Positions 1 to 8,365 of a DNA stretch of 63,795 nt are shown here, piece by piece. Where the stretch lies: the NCBI GenBank assembly GCA_040775095.1, contig JAXGTD010000008.1, forward strand, positions 1 through 63,795, in the 5' to 3' direction. Numbering within the stretch: position 1 is the first letter of the stretch; every line of letters starts with the position of its first letter. A program made the position numbers and the translations under genes. The stretch is from JAXGTD01 sp040775095 (lineage in GTDB: Bacteria; Pseudomonadota; Gammaproteobacteria; Chromatiales; Chromatiaceae). The notes beneath the pieces are model-generated. The model saw only the letters and a program-made list of their open reading frames with translations. It had not been told where the DNA came from and did not search any database.

Positions 1-786
1 ATACACCGTCTTCCTGTCGGGCATCACGTACGGCAGCTCCAGCGCCACGCGACCCATCGAATAGTGCTTGGTCACGCTGGCGTCGTTGAAGGTCCTGACG
101 ACGACCTCGACGACATAGCCGTAGTCGTACGGGTTCATGTAGGTCAGCGCCAGTCCGGGCAGCGCGGCATCAGCGGCGCGGCGCGCCTGGGGGAAGTAGC
201 GCACCATCTCGGCGTTGTACGCGCTGACATTGCCGTCGCGCCACTGCTTGGCGTTGGGTGGGTATTCCTCCGAGCCCAGGTGCGTACCCCAGGGCGACAC
301 GGAGCCGGCGCAGTGGACCCAACCGCCCCGGACATGGGAGAAGTCGAGCGCACGGGTGCGATCCGCTGTCAGCACGCCGGTGTCCGGGTCCTGGATGAGC
401 CGCGTCAGATACATCGCCGCGGGACGGGTCTCGAAATGCGAGACCATGAACAGGGTGTCACCCTTGCCCTTCAGAAACGATGAAAAATCGTTATCGTCCG
501 ACAGCTTGACGGACAGGTCCTCGTTCAGGACCGGAACGCCGCGGATATCGATGATGGTGCCGAAGGGCCGGCTCGAGAGTCCGGGCTGATCGCCCGAGCG
601 CATCAGGACGTGGTAATCGACATCGACCTTTTCGCCGTCGATCATCGCGAGCTGCGATGTCAGAATGCTGCGCTTGTCCAGATCATTGGTCGGGATCGGC
701 GCATTGGTGAGCTCGATCTCACCGGCGTGCACCGCACCCGTCAGGGCCGCGGCCACGGCCAGTACAAGAACCTTCGGCTTCATCAT
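1..786 (-). CDS. PhoX-like (DUF839) secreted phosphatase, N-terminal part
   Basis: Reading in from 786, an open frame runs off the left edge after 262 codons, so the C-terminal part is missing. It opens with a Sec-type signal peptide (MMKPKVLVLAVAAALTGAVH, cleavage likely near residue 21). The block around residues 159-175 (HCAGSVSPWGTHLGSEEYPP) matches the N-terminal conserved block of PhoX/DUF839 proteins, which are periplasmic calcium/iron phosphatases. Position 172, where PhoX enzymes typically carry the iron-binding Cys of a TCEE-type motif, is Ser here, so catalysis is not assured. The start has a GAGG ribosome site 6 nt upstream; the second ATG (783) is also possible. It diverges from ndk across a 700-bp gap. 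Family call is fairly sure, activity is not. Confidence 0.7.
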   Translation of the reverse strand, partial: MMKPKVLVLAVAAALTGAVHAGEIELTNAPIPTNDLDKRSILTSQLAMIDGEKVDVDYHVLMRSGDQPGLSSRPFGTIIDIRGVPVLNEDLSVKLSDDNDFSSFLKGKGDTLFMVSHFETRPAAMYLTRLIQDPDTGVLTADRTRALDFSHVRGGWVHCAGSVSPWGTHLGSEEYPPNAKQWRDGNVSAYNAEMVRYFPQARRAADAALPGLALTYMNPYDYGYVVEVVVRTFNDASVTKHYSMGRVALELPYVMPDRKTVY

Positions 787-1488
787 GGATGTCCTCGTTG
801 AAAGGCTACGCATCGGCGGGGTGCCGAGGCGGTTCTGGAAAATGGTCACCGGGGCCAGTTCGGCCGTGCGTGGGGTGGCGACGTCACCTGGAGGGGATAC
901 GGCTTCGATCAGAATCGATGCACACGGCCACCCCTGTTCCGGGCGGTGGGGTTCCCGCGGTGTCGCGTCCAACCCCCTCAGGCGAGTCGCCTCGATCGGC
1001 GCTAGCGGAGGCCGTTGACCGGAAACCCCGGACCCCGGCGACCCTCGATGGCGCTGAGGGTCGCGAGCCGACTGACCGCGCCCAGGCTAGCGACAGCGGG
1101 TTACGCGCCCTCTACGGAAGGGTGAATTCGCGATGACGTTTTTCTCTCGAAAGGATGACGGCGGCCGGGCCGGTCCCGAGGCGCGGCGGCATCCCTCGCG
1201 GAGGCTTGTCGCGGGGCGGACGTGCACGGCGACCGGGCCAGCCGGCGCGCATGCAACCGCACGGCGGGCCTGGTCGTCAGCGAACGCGGCGTCGGGGTAA
1301 GGACGCTCGGGCAGAGGACAGACCCGATCGGCTGCCCGCGTCCCTGCCCAACGGCGTGATGGATTTGTCTGCCTGTTCACAGGTAAACTTATGCGTTGTC
1401 TTTCACCCGTTTCCTTCCCTTCCACCGTCTCGTGGAGCGATGAGGCTGCTGGCCTCGCGCGCCCGATGCGCGATTTTCTGGAGTCGAC
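787..1488. other. Intergenic region between the PhoX-like gene and ndk
   Basis: About 700 bp with no convincing gene. Short frames on both strands have compositionally biased, low-complexity translations and no family resemblance. The ndk promoter should lie in the AT-richer patch near 1360-1400 (TTGTCT at 1365-1370 and a CTGTTCACAG inverted repeat at 1373-1382), but no well-spaced -10 box is visible. Confidence 0.5.
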
Positions 1489-1917
1489 ATGGCCGTAGAG
1501 CAAACCCTGTCCATCATCAAGCCCAATGCCGTGGCCAAGAACGCCATCGGCGCGATCTGCGACCGGCTCGAAAAGGGCGGGCTGCGTATCGTCGCGGCTC
1601 GCATGCTGCACCTCTCGCGCGAGCAGGCGACCGCGTTCTACGGCGTGCATCAGGGCAAACCCTTCTTCGAGGAGCTGGTCGGCTTCATGACATCCGGACC
1701 GGTGCTGGCCATGGCCCTGGAGGGTGAGGACGCCATCGCCAAGAATCGGGAGATCATGGGTGCAACCAACCCCGCCCAGGCGGCACCCGGCACCATTCGC
1801 GCCGATTTCGCGGACTCCTTTACCGAGAACGCGGTGCATGGCTCCGACGCCCCGGCGACGGCCGCCGAGGAGATCGGCTTCTTCTTCCCGGAAGGCGTGT
1901 GCGCCCGCACCCGCTGA
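1489..1917 (+). CDS. ndk: Nucleoside diphosphate kinase
   Basis: Transfers the gamma phosphate of ATP to nucleoside diphosphates through a phospho-histidine, keeping NTP and dNTP pools balanced in the cytoplasm. The 142-residue protein has the normal length, starts MAVEQTLSIIKPNAV with the substrate-binding KPNAV block at 11-15, and carries the active-site signature NAVHGSD at 114-120 with catalytic His117. It heads the forward block ndk-rlmN-pilF-rodZ-hisS, the usual gammaproteobacterial order, with 40 bp to rlmN. The start is the only Met fitting the family N-terminus. Confidence 0.97.
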   Translation: MAVEQTLSIIKPNAVAKNAIGAICDRLEKGGLRIVAARMLHLSREQATAFYGVHQGKPFFEELVGFMTSGPVLAMALEGEDAIAKNREIMGATNPAQAAPGTIRADFADSFTENAVHGSDAPATAAEEIGFFFPEGVCARTR

Positions 1918-1957
1918 GCCGGCAGACCTGAAGACGATCCCTCCCCGGGTTGCGGCC

Positions 1958-3067
1958 ATGAGCAGCGACGATCGCATCGATCTGATGGATCTGGACCTCG
2001 CCGAGTGCGAGGCCCTGGTCGCCGGACTCGGCGCCAAGCCGTTCCACGGCCGCAATCTGTTCAAATGGATGCACAAGCATGGTGTCGACGACTTCGACGC
2101 CATGAGCGACCTGGCAAAGCCCCTGCGCCAGCGCCTCGCCGCGATGAGCGAGATCCGCATGCCGCGGGTCGTTGCCGAACGCCCGTCGCCCGACGGCACC
2201 ATCAAGTGGGTGCTCGAGCTGGCCGACGGCCAGCGGGTGGAGACCGTCTATATCCCCGAGCAGCGGCGCAGTACGCTGTGCGTGTCGTCCCAGGTCGGCT
2301 GCGCGCTCGCCTGTCGCTTCTGCGCGACCGCGCGCCAGGGATTCAACCGCAACCTGAGCGTCGCCGAGATCCTCGGCCAGGTGCGCCACGCCACCCGCGC
2401 CCTCGGCGCGCCGCCGACCAACGTCGTGATGATGGGCATGGGCGAGCCGCTGGCGAACTTCGACAACGTGGTCAAGGCGATGGGCGTGATGCAGCACGAC
2501 TTCGCCTATATGCTGGCCAAGCTGCGACTGACCCTGTCCACGTCGGGTATCGTGCCGAACATCTACCGGCTCGCCGAGCTCAGCGAGGTGTCGCTGGCGG
2601 TCTCTCTGCATGCGCCCGACAACGCCCTGCGCGACGAGCTGGTGCCGATCAACCGAAAGTATCCGCTCGAGCAGCTGATCCCCGCCTGTAAGGCCTACCT
2701 GCGCGGTGACAAGCGCCGGCGCGTGACCTGGGAATACGTGATGCTCGACGGGGTCAACGACAGTGACCGACACGCCAAGGCGCTGATCCGGCTCCTCGAG
2801 GGCGTCCCCTCGAAGATCAATCTGATCCCGTTCAATCCCTTCCCAAACAGCGGCTTCGAGACCAGCCCACCGGATCGGATCGACGCCTTCCGCATGCGCC
2901 TGATCCGATCAGGCCTGGTCACCATCACGCGCAAGACCCGCGGCGACGAGATCGCCGCGGCCTGCGGCCAGCTGGTGGGTCGCGTGCAGGATCGCACGCG
3001 CCGCGACATACCGCTCATCACGGCGGCGCGGGCGGCGACCCGCGCCCAGGGAACGGGGCTGGGATGA
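1958..3067 (+). CDS. rlmN: Dual-specificity rRNA/tRNA adenine-C2 methyltransferase RlmN
   Basis: A radical-SAM enzyme that methylates C2 of A2503 in 23S rRNA and A37 in some tRNAs. The 369-residue product has the [4Fe-4S]/SAM motif CALACRFC with Cys115, Cys119 and Cys122, and the methyl-carrying Cys336 in AAACGQL near the C-terminus, both needed for the two-step mechanism. The frame stays open back into ndk, but the ATG at 1958 gives the family's N-terminus (MSSDDRIDLMDLDLAECEAL). Its stop overlaps the pilF start as ATGA, so the two are probably translationally coupled. Confidence 0.96.
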   Translation: MSSDDRIDLMDLDLAECEALVAGLGAKPFHGRNLFKWMHKHGVDDFDAMSDLAKPLRQRLAAMSEIRMPRVVAERPSPDGTIKWVLELADGQRVETVYIPEQRRSTLCVSSQVGCALACRFCATARQGFNRNLSVAEILGQVRHATRALGAPPTNVVMMGMGEPLANFDNVVKAMGVMQHDFAYMLAKLRLTLSTSGIVPNIYRLAELSEVSLAVSLHAPDNALRDELVPINRKYPLEQLIPACKAYLRGDKRRRVTWEYVMLDGVNDSDRHAKALIRLLEGVPSKINLIPFNPFPNSGFETSPPDRIDAFRMRLIRSGLVTITRKTRGDEIAAACGQLVGRVQDRTRRDIPLITAARAATRAQGTGLG

Positions 3068-3819
3068 CCGCGCGCGCGCTGGCGACGGCGCTCGCACCCT
3101 GCGTCATCGTCTGGCTGCTGGGGGGGTGCGCGAGCACCGGCACAATGGACAGTGCCTCGCCCTCCGCCGAGGAGAGTCCCGCGGATCTCTATGTCAGCAT
3201 GGCGTCGGCGTATTTCCAGCGCGGTCAGATCGACGCGGCCTATGACCGTGCCCGACAGGCCATCGCGGAGGACGACAAGAGCGCGGCCGCGCACTATATG
3301 CTCGCCCTCGTGCACCAACAGCTTGGGCAGGTGCAGGAGGCGGACCGGGAGTTTGACGAGGCCGTGCGCCTGGATCCGCAAAACCCCATGTTCCGCAATG
3401 CCTGGGGTACGGTCCTTTGCCGGCAGAAGCGCTATCAGGAGGCCATCGGACAGTTTAAACAGGCGGTTGACAAGCCACTCTACAAGACCCCCGAGATCGC
3501 GCTGACCAATGCCGCGGACTGTAGCCTGCGTGCCGGCAAGGACACCCAGGCCGAGACGTTTCTGCGCGAGGCGTTGACCCACAACCCCGCTTACGGCCCG
3601 GCGCTGCTGGCCATGGCACAACGCAGCTACAAGGTCGGCGCATACCAGGAGGCGCGCGATTACATGGCGCGCTACTCACGAGTTGGTCAGGCCACGCCCG
3701 CGGCGTTGCTGCTGGCGGCGCGTATCGAGCAAAGGCTCGGCAACACCAAGAACGCGAAGGCCCTCGAGACATCCCTGCGCCGGCGTTTCCCCGACTCACC
3801 CGAGATCATGCAGTTATAG
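3064..3819 (+). CDS. pilF: Type IV pilus biogenesis/stability lipoprotein PilF (PilW)
   Basis: An outer-membrane lipoprotein that helps the secretin PilQ localise and multimerise in type IV pilus assembly. The N-terminus is a lipoprotein signal with lipobox LLGGC, lipidated Cys22. The rest is TPR-like: helical repeats from about residue 40 to 245, including AAAHYMLALVHQQLGQVQEA and NPMFRNAWGTVLCRQKRYQEA. 251 residues is the usual size. It lies between rlmN (4-nt overlap) and rodZ (stop codon directly followed by ATG), the standard gammaproteobacterial context. The window also holds pilT, so the host probably makes type IV pili. Confidence 0.93.
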   Translation: MTARALATALAPCVIVWLLGGCASTGTMDSASPSAEESPADLYVSMASAYFQRGQIDAAYDRARQAIAEDDKSAAAHYMLALVHQQLGQVQEADREFDEAVRLDPQNPMFRNAWGTVLCRQKRYQEAIGQFKQAVDKPLYKTPEIALTNAADCSLRAGKDTQAETFLREALTHNPAYGPALLAMAQRSYKVGAYQEARDYMARYSRVGQATPAALLLAARIEQRLGNTKNAKALETSLRRRFPDSPEIMQL

Positions 3820-4953
3820 ATGACTACCACGGCCATGAACGACCCATCCGCACCCCTGTCGATGGAAGCCGAAGCGCCCGCTCCGGCGGCGATCGACAGC
3901 CCGGGCCGAGCCCTCGCCCAGGCGCGACAGGCGCGCAACATCGAGGTGATCCGCATCGCCTCGGAGCTGCGCCTGAAGCCTGAAACCGTCGAAGCGCTCG
4001 AGCGCGACGACTTCGACAACCTGCCGAGCCCGGTCTTCGTTGCGGGCTACCTGCGCGGCTACGCGCGACTGCTGGGCATGGACCCGGACCCGTTGATCGC
4101 GCGATTCCGGAGCCTGCACCCGCACGCCGAGGCGCCACCCCCGCGCGCCAGCGCCAACCTCGGGCGCGAGGTCGGCGGCGGCCACCTGTTCATGCGCCTG
4201 GTGAGCCTGGTCGTCGTGGTTACCATCGTCGGCGGGGTCGCCGTGTGGTGGTCCAATCGCATGCCCGACGGTCTCGGCACCGAGTGGGAGGAGCACACGG
4301 GCGTACCCGCGAGCGACGATGCGGACGCAATCCTGGTCGATATCGAGCCGCCGAGCGAGGCACCACCGTCCGAGCCCGCCGGGCCCAAGGAGCCACTGCT
4401 CGACGAGGCAGATCCGGGCGCCGGGTCCGAACCGGCGCCCGAGCTGGCGTCCAAACCGGCCGCACTCATCACCCCCGAGTCCCCCAATCGGCCGACCCCC
4501 GCGCCGGAGCCGACGCAAGCACCGCCGCCCGTGCCCGTCGCCGAGATCACCGGGATCGCCGACACGGAGGTGGTCGCCACCGAAACCACGCCGGCACCGA
4601 ACCTCGACAAGGACGCGGTTGGCGGGGACACGGCGCCCCCCGAGCCGCCGGGCACCGTGCAGACCGAGCTGCGTTTCACCGGCCCATGCTGGGTGGATGT
4701 CCGCGATTCGGCGGGCAAGTCGCAGCTCTTCGGCGAGATGGCCAAGGGTGATCGGCACGTGCTCGAAGGCACGCCGCCCTATTCGCTCATCCTCGGCAAC
4801 GCCGCCGCGGTCGAGCTCGAGGTCGGCGGCCGGCCGTTTGACGTGCGCGCCATCGCCAAGGGCAATGTCGCACGCTTCGAGCTCGATCCCGCCGCCGAGG
4901 CGGCGAGGAACGAGACCGATGCGGGCGTAAACAGTGGAGCGACCCGGCCCTAG
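3820..4953 (+). CDS. rodZ: Cytoskeleton protein RodZ
   Basis: A bitopic inner-membrane protein that links MreB filaments to the elongation machinery and sets rod shape. The order is classical: a Cro/CI-type helix-turn-helix (HTH_25) at about 27-95, one membrane segment at about 124-144, a long Pro/Glu/Ala-rich periplasmic linker (about 160-280) and a C-terminal beta domain (DUF4115, about 285-355, with CWVDVRDSAGKSQLFGEM). 377 residues. The ATG follows the pilF stop directly; a second Met six codons in is an alternative start. In many relatives ispG follows rodZ; here hisS comes next. Confidence 0.93.
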   Translation: MTTTAMNDPSAPLSMEAEAPAPAAIDSPGRALAQARQARNIEVIRIASELRLKPETVEALERDDFDNLPSPVFVAGYLRGYARLLGMDPDPLIARFRSLHPHAEAPPPRASANLGREVGGGHLFMRLVSLVVVVTIVGGVAVWWSNRMPDGLGTEWEEHTGVPASDDADAILVDIEPPSEAPPSEPAGPKEPLLDEADPGAGSEPAPELASKPAALITPESPNRPTPAPEPTQAPPPVPVAEITGIADTEVVATETTPAPNLDKDAVGGDTAPPEPPGTVQTELRFTGPCWVDVRDSAGKSQLFGEMAKGDRHVLEGTPPYSLILGNAAAVELEVGGRPFDVRAIAKGNVARFELDPAAEAARNETDAGVNSGATRP

Positions 4954-5008
4954 GCCGGTCCGCGCGCGAGAAGACGGGACCGCAGAGACCCCGGGAGACA
5001 CCCACGGC

Positions 5009-6271
5009 ATGGCGAACAACATCCAGGCCATTCGCGGCATGCACGATATCCTGCCGGAGCGCAGCCCGGTCTGGCAGTGGCTCGAGGACCGCGTGCGCGC
5101 GGTGCTCGAGGGTTACGGCTATCGCGAGATCCGCACGCCGCTCGTGGAGGTCACGGATCTGTTCAAACGCTCCATCGGCGAGGTCACGGACATCGTCGAG
5201 AAGGAGATGTACAACGTCGAGGAGCGTGGTGGGGAAGGCCTCAGCCTGCGTCCCGAGGGGACCGCGAGCTGCGTGCGTGCGGCCATCGAGCACGGCCTGC
5301 TGGCGCAGGCGCAGCGGCTCTGGTACCGCGGCCCGATGTTTCGGCGCGAGCGCCCCCAGCGCGGCCGCTATCGGCAGTTCCACCAGGTCGGCGTCGAGGT
5401 ACTGGGTATCGCCGGTCCAGACATCGACCTGGAGGTCATCCTGCTGACGCGCCGTTTCTGGCAGGTGCTTGGCCTTGGCGAGCTGCGCCTGGAGATCAAC
5501 AGCCTCGGTGACAGCCACGAGCGCGCCCGCTATCGCGAGGCCCTGGTGATGCATCTGCAGGCGCATCATGACCAGCTCGACGCCGACAGCCACCGACGTC
5601 TGCTGACCAACCCGCTGCGCGTGCTGGATTCGAAGAATCCGGACATGCAGCCGGTGGTCGCCTCCGCGCCGAGCCTGCGCGACTTTCTCGGCGCCGCGTC
5701 GCGGACCCACTTCGACGCCATCTGCGCGGGCCTGGATGAGGCTGGCATCGCCTACAGCATCAATCCGCGCCTGGTGCGCGGGCTGGACTATTACAACCGC
5801 ACCGTGTTCGAGTGGATCACCGATGCCCTCGGCGCACAGGGTACGGTCTGCGCCGGCGGACGCTACGACACCCTGGTCGAGCAGCTCGGGGGTCGCGCAA
5901 CCCCCGCGGTGGGCTTCGCGATGGGCCTGGAGCGCCTGATCGAGCTCATCGATGCCCGCGAGGCCGATGCCCTGGCGGCGCCAGACGCCTATCTGGTCGC
6001 GGTCGGCGAGCGCGCCCAGGCGCGGGCCCTGCTCATTGCCGAGGACCTGCGCGACCGCATGCCGACGTTGCGGCTGGTGTGCCACTGCGGCGGAGGCAGC
6101 TTCAAGAGCCAGTTCAAGAAGGCCGATCGCAGCGGTGCCCGCGTCGCGCTGGTGCTCGGTGAAGACGAGTTGGCGCGCGGGATGATCGGCATCAAGCCGT
6201 TGCGGGCCAATTCGGAGCAGCAGGTTGTCTCGATCGACGCCCTGGCGCCACACCTGGCCGCGGCGATCTGA
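5009..6271 (+). CDS. hisS: Histidyl-tRNA synthetase
   Basis: Charges tRNA-His in the cytoplasm. This 420-residue class II synthetase has RPEGT at 81-85, motif 2 FRRERPQRGRYRQFHQ at 111-126, the histidine-specific HisA block LVRGLDYYNRTVFE at 255-268 and motif 3 GFAMGLERL at 302-310, followed by the anticodon-binding domain from about 325. The frame is open further upstream, but the ATG at 5009 gives the family start MANNIQAIRGMHDILP and has GGGAGA 10 nt upstream. It lies between rodZ and yfgM without the ispG gene found there in many gammaproteobacteria. Confidence 0.97.
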   Translation: MANNIQAIRGMHDILPERSPVWQWLEDRVRAVLEGYGYREIRTPLVEVTDLFKRSIGEVTDIVEKEMYNVEERGGEGLSLRPEGTASCVRAAIEHGLLAQAQRLWYRGPMFRRERPQRGRYRQFHQVGVEVLGIAGPDIDLEVILLTRRFWQVLGLGELRLEINSLGDSHERARYREALVMHLQAHHDQLDADSHRRLLTNPLRVLDSKNPDMQPVVASAPSLRDFLGAASRTHFDAICAGLDEAGIAYSINPRLVRGLDYYNRTVFEWITDALGAQGTVCAGGRYDTLVEQLGGRATPAVGFAMGLERLIELIDAREADALAAPDAYLVAVGERAQARALLIAEDLRDRMPTLRLVCHCGGGSFKSQFKKADRSGARVALVLGEDELARGMIGIKPLRANSEQQVVSIDALAPHLAAAI

Positions 6272-6324
6272 CCCGTCCGCGCGTCGCTCACCCGGACCAA
6301 TCCTTACTCAACCAGGGAGCCCCC

Positions 6325-6960
6325 ATGGCCGAGCTCGAAACAGACGAAGAAAAAGTTGAAGCCATCAAGAAATGGTGGAAAGAGAACGGCGTGTCCGTGA
6401 TTGCCGGCATCGCCATCGGTCTCGGCGGCGTGTTCGGCTGGCGCGCCTGGGTCGATTACCGCGACAGTGTCGCCCAGCGGGCATCACTGGCATTCGAGCA
6501 GCTGCTGGTCGCGACCGCCGCCGGCGAGGCGCAGAGCGCGGGGCAACAGGCGAAGGCCATCGTCGAGCAGTACGGCACGACACCCTACGCCATGCTCGCC
6601 GAGCTGGCCGCGGCCAAGGCCCGGATCGAGGCAAACGACCCGCCAGGCGCCATCGCCGCGCTGCGCGAGGCGGTGGACAAGGCGCCGGACCCCGGCCTGG
6701 CCAAGCTCGCCGCGCTGCGCCTGGCACGCCTGCTCGTGGCCGAGGGCGAGCTCCAGCAGGCCAGCGGTGTGATCGACGCCCACGACGACGGCGGCGCCTT
6801 CAGCGGTGACTTCGCCGCGCTACGCGGCGACATCGCCGTTGCCCAGGGAGACCCCGACACCGCCCGGGACGCCTACCGGGCAGCGCTGGACGCCGGCGCG
6901 GGGGCGGCCCAACTCATCGAGCTCAAGCTGCAGGACCTGTCCAGCGGCCATACCTCTTGA
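6325..6960 (+). CDS. yfgM: Ancillary SecYEG translocon subunit YfgM
   Basis: A membrane-anchored periplasmic TPR protein that associates with SecYEG and the chaperone PpiD during export. The 211-residue product begins with a short acidic/basic cytoplasmic stretch (MAELETDEEKVEAIKKWWKE), has a membrane segment at about 23-39, and then TPR_21-type helical repeats to the end. AGGGAG lies just upstream of the ATG. It sits in the conserved hisS-yfgM-bamB-der order, and its stop overlaps a possible TTG start of bamB, so translation is probably coupled. Confidence 0.93.
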   Translation: MAELETDEEKVEAIKKWWKENGVSVIAGIAIGLGGVFGWRAWVDYRDSVAQRASLAFEQLLVATAAGEAQSAGQQAKAIVEQYGTTPYAMLAELAAAKARIEANDPPGAIAALREAVDKAPDPGLAKLAALRLARLLVAEGELQQASGVIDAHDDGGAFSGDFAALRGDIAVAQGDPDTARDAYRAALDAGAGAAQLIELKLQDLSSGHTS

Positions 6961-6971
6961 GCGATATCGCC

Positions 6972-8234
6972 ATGCATGCATCCCGCCTACGACCGGTCCT
7001 CACTGCCGCGACTGTCGCGACATCACTGCTGCTTGGCGGCTGCGGCATGTTCTCGTGGATCAGCGGCGAGAAGGATCCGCATCCGCCGACCAAGCTGGAC
7101 AAACAAACCGGCCAGCAGCTGAACATCCGCACGCTCTGGAAGACACGCGTCGGCAAGGGCAGCGAGGAGCGCCAGCTCAGCCTGGTGGCGGCCATCGAGG
7201 GCGACCGGCTGTACGCGGCCGATGCCCGCGGACGGGTCGAGTCCCTGTCGGCACGCGACGGCCGCGAGATCTGGCAGCGCAACACCGACCTGGCGCTCAG
7301 CGGCGGGCCGGAGGTGAAGGGCGAACGGCTGGTGCTCGGCTCGATCGACGGCGATCTGCTGATGCTCTCGACCCGCGACGGGGCGGAGAAATGGCGCACC
7401 CACCTCAACAGCGAGATCCTCTCCATCCCGCGGATCGTCGGCAACCTCGTGGTGGTTCACACCATCGACGACGACGTGTATGGCATCGATCTGGCGGATG
7501 GCAAAGAGCTGTGGCGCTACATCTACCCGGCACCGACGCTGACCCTGCACGGCAGCGGCTCGCCGGTCATCGCCGGCGAGGGCGTCATCGTCGGCATCTC
7601 CGGCGGCAGACTGGTCCAGCTCGAGCTCGAACAAGGCGCACCCGTCTGGGAGGTCACCGTGTCGCCACCGAGCGGACGCTCGGAGCTCGAGCGGATTGCC
7701 GACATCGACGCCGATCCCGTGGTGGTCGGCGACATCGTCTACGTCGGTACCTACAACGGCGACCTCGCCGCGGTGGACATCCTGACCGGCGCCGTGCTCT
7801 GGCGCCGCGAGCTCTCCGCCTATGCCGGGCTGGCCGCTGAGCCACCGATGCTCTACATCACCGATGCCGACGACAACCTCTGGGCCGCGGAGATCGAGGG
7901 CGGATCCGGCCGTTGGAAGCAGGAGCGGTTGCTGCATCGGCGCCTGACCGCACCGGCCATCGACGGCAACTACCTGGTCGTCGGCGACGTCGAGGGCTAT
8001 GTGCATTTCATCTCGAAACAGGACGGACGGCTGCTCGGGCGCGTGCGCATCACCAAGGCGCCAATCGGCCAACGCCCGTTGGTCGTCAACGGTATCGTCT
8101 ATGTCTTCGCCAACGACGGCACCCTGGCCGCCCTGAGCGCCAGTCCAACGGGGCCATCCGGTACGAAGACGGGACCACCACCCGGCACGGCGGCCGTTAT
8201 CCCGGAGCAGGCGGAGAAGAGCGAGCAGCAGTAA
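6972..8234 (+). CDS. bamB: Outer membrane protein assembly factor BamB
   Basis: A lipoprotein of the BAM complex that binds BamA and promotes beta-barrel insertion into the outer membrane. A 24-residue lipoprotein signal ends at the lipobox LLGGC; an eight-bladed PQQ-type propeller follows, with repeated YAADARGRVESLSARDGREIW-like units. The ATG at 6972 gives 420 residues. A TTG at 6957 (overlapping the yfgM stop as TTGA) would add five residues and couple translation; neither start has a strong ribosome site. The Ala/Pro/Thr-rich tail after about residue 390 is probably disordered. Confidence 0.93.
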   Translation: MHASRLRPVLTAATVATSLLLGGCGMFSWISGEKDPHPPTKLDKQTGQQLNIRTLWKTRVGKGSEERQLSLVAAIEGDRLYAADARGRVESLSARDGREIWQRNTDLALSGGPEVKGERLVLGSIDGDLLMLSTRDGAEKWRTHLNSEILSIPRIVGNLVVVHTIDDDVYGIDLADGKELWRYIYPAPTLTLHGSGSPVIAGEGVIVGISGGRLVQLELEQGAPVWEVTVSPPSGRSELERIADIDADPVVVGDIVYVGTYNGDLAAVDILTGAVLWRRELSAYAGLAAEPPMLYITDADDNLWAAEIEGGSGRWKQERLLHRRLTAPAIDGNYLVVGDVEGYVHFISKQDGRLLGRVRITKAPIGQRPLVVNGIVYVFANDGTLAALSASPTGPSGTKTGPPPGTAAVIPEQAEKSEQQ

Positions 8235-8365
8235 CGGTGCCAGCGCGGGCGGGGCGCACAAGCGCGCACGCCCGCCGCGCCGCAAGAATTCAAGCGCGGG
8301 CGTTCACTGGCGCCCCCAACGTGGTCGGGAATGGTTCCCCACCGCATGCAGACCACCGAGACAAC

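Noticed and set aside
1365..1394. Possible ndk promoter (TTGTCT with TTATGC or TAAACT)
   Set aside because: Spacings are 18 to a poor box or 13 to a better one; neither is convincing.
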